This document shows positions 61,489-64,000 of a DNA stretch of 64,000 nt, piece after piece; position 1 is the stretch's first letter; every line of letters begins with the position of its first letter. The stretch covers positions 143,961,643-144,025,642 of the forward strand of contig CM038217.1 of NCBI GenBank assembly GCA_021442155.1, given 5' to 3'. This DNA comes from Cymbidium sinense. Lineage: Eukaryota; Streptophyta; Magnoliopsida; Asparagales; Orchidaceae. A program made the translations under genes and the position numbers. Below the pieces are notes generated by a model. It had not been told where the DNA came from, did not search any database, and worked only from the letters and a program-made list of their open reading frames with translations.

Positions 61489-62475
61489 GAAACAATAGTC
61501 TCTAAAAAGACGTCTAAATGCTGAAGCAGCTAGAAGGTGTCCCTAGTGTTAAGTGGAAATTACCACTTGAACCTATATTGGACTTAAAAGAGATACCTAA
61601 ATCAAGTATTTGGGCTTCTTAGTGGCATTCTGATAAAGCTACTTCATCATAACATGATGAGTAGTCTACTAAACACATGCCTTATAAATCAAGGAAGCTG
61701 TCTAAGAAAAAGAAGATCAAGAAGAGAACTACAACTCAAAAGATTATTAATAATTTAGAGAGTATCATCAGTTTGCAAGACAACCATTAAGGCTTGCAGA
61801 ATTTATGCCTAAACTTCGCATTGTTGAATTGGATGAAGAAGATAGTGGTGAATATAGTCTAATAGAGACATGCTGAATCATCTATGTGATGTCAGATGTT
61901 TGTCAGCACCAGTTACTCCAAAATGACAAAGGTTGTCAGACAGACCCGACCAACTCATCAAAATTCTTATCAGGAAAGCAAGAAGAGCCTGAGGAGTTAA
62001 CATTTGAATTTTGTTTAATGACTCAACAAGATAATAATAGTTCAGATGAAGATATATATTTTTCGATGAAGAAGAGTTAGACTCATCGATATCATCACAC
62101 ATGAAATGTATGAAGTTGAAAATGAGTCTAGCCCTTTTAGCCAATCCTCTAGAATAAGAAGTGAATTTGAAAAAATTACCTCTTTAGAAGAATTTAAGCA
62201 AGACAAAGTTATTCAAATTTAGTTGAGAAGTGGTAATGTCTTACCACCCTCATCAAAGAAGGGAAATACAAATAAAGACAACGGCAAATAAATTGAAGAC
62301 AACGAAGATATTATTCCCAAAAATCATAGAATGAAGCCTAAATTAAACAAAAAGATAGATTATAATATTCTGTCACATCTGAGAAAGATCCCTGCACAAC
62401 TAAGTGTGTATGAGGTCTTAATGTCAAAAGATCTCCGAAAAACTTTGATACAGGATCTCAAAGGTCTGGAGAGTT

Positions 62476-62920
62476 ATGAAGCTTATTTTGCTGAAAAAAT
62501 GCATGATTAAAGTATTGCAAACTCAAGATCTCCCAGTAATCACATTTTTTGAAGAAGATCTTATGTTGGGAACGGCAGATCACAACCGTCCTCTATATGT
62601 TACTGAGAGTGATGGCTTCTCGATTAGTCAAATATTGATTGATCTAGGTTCTTTTATCAACCTTATGAGTTTAAAGGTATTAAGAGGATTGTCACCTGAT
62701 ATCCAATATCTTATGAGAGATAAGTTGATGGTTCATAGTTTCAATGAAAAAGGGCAGAAAACTCTAGGTTCTTTTATTTTCCCACTCAAGTTTCAGGATT
62801 TATATGCAGAAGCTAAGTTTCATGTAATCGACGTTGATATGTAGTTTAGAGCTCTCTTGGGTCGATCATGACTGCATGAGTATGGCATGGTCCCATCAAC
62901 TATGCATCAATGTATGAAGT
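62476..62920 (+). pseudogene. Aspartic protease of Tat/Ogre-like element
   Basis: ITFFEEDLMLGTADHNRPLYV, ISQILIDLGSFINLMSL (active site, DLGS where relatives have DGGS or DSGS), then GQKTLGSFIFPLKF, AKFHVIDVDM and, after a stop at 62842, RALLGRS and VPSTMHQCMKY. The order and words match the protease of Tat/Ogre elements. It would process Gag-Pol. Confidence 0.75.
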
Positions 62921-63600
62921 ACCTAAGAGATGGAGAAGAGTTCAAAATTCTTAGCAACATACAACCATTCTCCGTCCATGAAGCAAAAATTTATAAAGAT
63001 GCAAAGTACTTCATCCTCAAAGATCCTAAGCCAACAGAGCCTCTTAAAGTAGTAGCATCCACTTCAAAAACTAAAAAGCAATTTCACAAATTTAAAGAGC
63101 AGAAGCAAAGAGGAAGAAAGAAGGCAATGCCGACTCTCCCTAAAGCACATGATTCTGCACCTAAATCAAGAAAATTAGTTCCTTATTTGGGATGTGACAC
63201 AAAAAAAGATATTCCTGTCAAACCTAAGGGAACTTATAAGCTTTCAAGAATGACAAAGTATGAAATAAGTTATTATGATTTAGAATATGACTTTGAATTT
63301 GCTTATGAAAATATAGTTCAGATGGTCGCATCAAGAAAGATATCTCATTTGGCTGTGTTAGAGGACTCTTTCAAAATTATACCCATCCTTCAGCAGTACT
63401 TCATTGAAATCACTCCACTGGAGGTTCATAATATTAAAGAATTGATAATATTTTATGTGTTATCGTTGAGTGAGAGTGGTGGAACAGGAACTCTATTTTA
63501 CAAATTTGAAGAGTCTCGGTCTCATAATTTTGAGTACCTTCAATATAAAAATGATGAGATAGTACCAACAAGAATACCAATATACTATCCAAGAAATTAA
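62887..63600 (+). pseudogene. Pol segment between protease and RT, Tat/Ogre-like element
   Basis: A 237-codon open stretch: STMHQCMKYLRDGEEFKI (end of protease), a Lys-rich linker (KTKKQFHKFKEQKQRGRKK), then a part without recognised domain (YKLSRMTKYEISYYDLEYDF). Such a long open frame in an otherwise stop-ridden element is notable but can be chance. It ends at TAA 63598-63600. Confidence 0.6.
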
Positions 63601-64000
63601 TTAAGAATGATGCATAAGCTTGGAATTCATATTAGAACTACTAAAAATAGAACTCAAATCTTTTAACTAAAGATAGAAGTCGGGTTTAAATTTAATCATA
63701 GTGATGAAGAAGATGATCTCCATAAAATTCTTCTTACAAATGATGAAGAAGTAGAAGCCAAACCTACACCTGAATAACTCGAAGATGGTGGACAAATAGC
63801 TACTTTGGATGAACTCAAAGAAATCAACTTAGGAGCTGAGAATGATCCCCGTCCAACTTTCGTCAGTGCCCTTTTGCCCGATGAGAAAGTTGAAGAGATA
63901 AAAACTGCTACTCTGTGAATTCAAGAATTAATTTGCCTGGACATATTCTAAAATTCCATTCTTATCGCCAGATGTAACAGTTCACAAACTGGCTATTAGA
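63601..64000 (+). pseudogene. Start of reverse transcriptase region, cut by the window end
   Basis: DPRPTFVSALLPDEKVEEI (about 63848-63900) and, after a stop, a degenerate 'FAWTYSKMP ... HKLAI'-like stretch up to 64000. These words precede RT in Tat elements. The RT core itself lies beyond the window. Confidence 0.6.

Larger units (their letters stand above)
48257..64000 (+). mobile_element. Large Tat/Ogre-like Ty3/gypsy retrotransposon, runs off the window
   Basis: LTR, PBS, a very long leader, gag (from 60001), protease (62476-62920) and the start of pol at the right edge, all in one orientation. Many stops. With about 9.5 kb between PBS and gag it is much larger than ordinary Ty3 elements; Ogre elements are known for such length and for an extra ORF before gag. 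A nested insertion inside the leader is the main alternative. Confidence 0.6.

Noticed and set aside
1..64000. CRISPR array, bacterial-type operon or secondary-metabolite cluster
   Set aside because: The repeats present are LTRs, transposons, minisatellites and microsatellites, with plant-type introns and promoters; nothing fits such systems.

Overview
The window is nuclear DNA of a flowering plant. It is AT-rich, most of it is decayed transposable elements, and only two cellular genes are convincing. The gene content (a NETWORKED-2 actin-binding protein and a short CCT-domain protein) and the mix of Tat-type and chromovirus-type Ty3/gypsy elements fit a monocot such as a palm, but the sequence alone does not prove the clade.

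Layout. 1-4.5 kb: a 5'-truncated-at-pol Tat-type Ty3/gypsy element (LTR, gag, protease) full of stops. 4.5-8.2 kb: AT-rich DNA with a (TA)n microsatellite. 8.2-8.95 kb: a minus-strand solo LTR with a perfect ATAAT target duplication. 9.29-15.85 kb: a complete but dead minus-strand Ty3/gypsy element with both LTRs, an initiator-Met PBS and gag-PR-RT-RNase H-IN. 17.97-18.86 kb (minus): a three-exon, 154-residue CCT-domain gene. 20-25 kb: AT-rich DNA with two tRNA-derived SINE-like copies, a long hairpin and a PIF-like MITE. 25.26-29.17 kb (minus): a two-exon NET2-type gene of 902 residues whose single intron appears to be of the rare GC-AG class.

30.4-48.5 kb is a nested mosaic. A solo LTR of the same family as the one at 1.1 kb is split by a 5.8 kb hAT transposon. 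A second, 6.1 kb hAT lies 3 kb away in the opposite orientation, so the two form a very large inverted repeat. The host sequence between and beyond them is tandemly duplicated (unit 1 near 36.7-46.2 kb, unit 2 46.2-48.5 kb). Unit 2 still carries the empty site of the second hAT, which puts the duplication before that insertion.

48.3-64 kb: a large Tat/Ogre-like element with a probable LTR, a tRNA-type PBS at 50.45 kb, an unusually long (about 9.5 kb) leader made of T/G-rich low-complexity DNA and a GATC-dense GC-rich island, then gag, protease and the start of pol, running off the right edge.

The two genes are on the same strand about 6.4 kb apart and show no evident functional link: one is a probable transcriptional or clock/flowering-type regulator, the other a cytoskeletal linker. 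I found no CRISPR, operon, rRNA or intact tRNA gene, and no cellular system that is clearly new. The most unusual items are the inverted hAT pair with its datable nested history, the GC-AG intron, and the GATC cluster.
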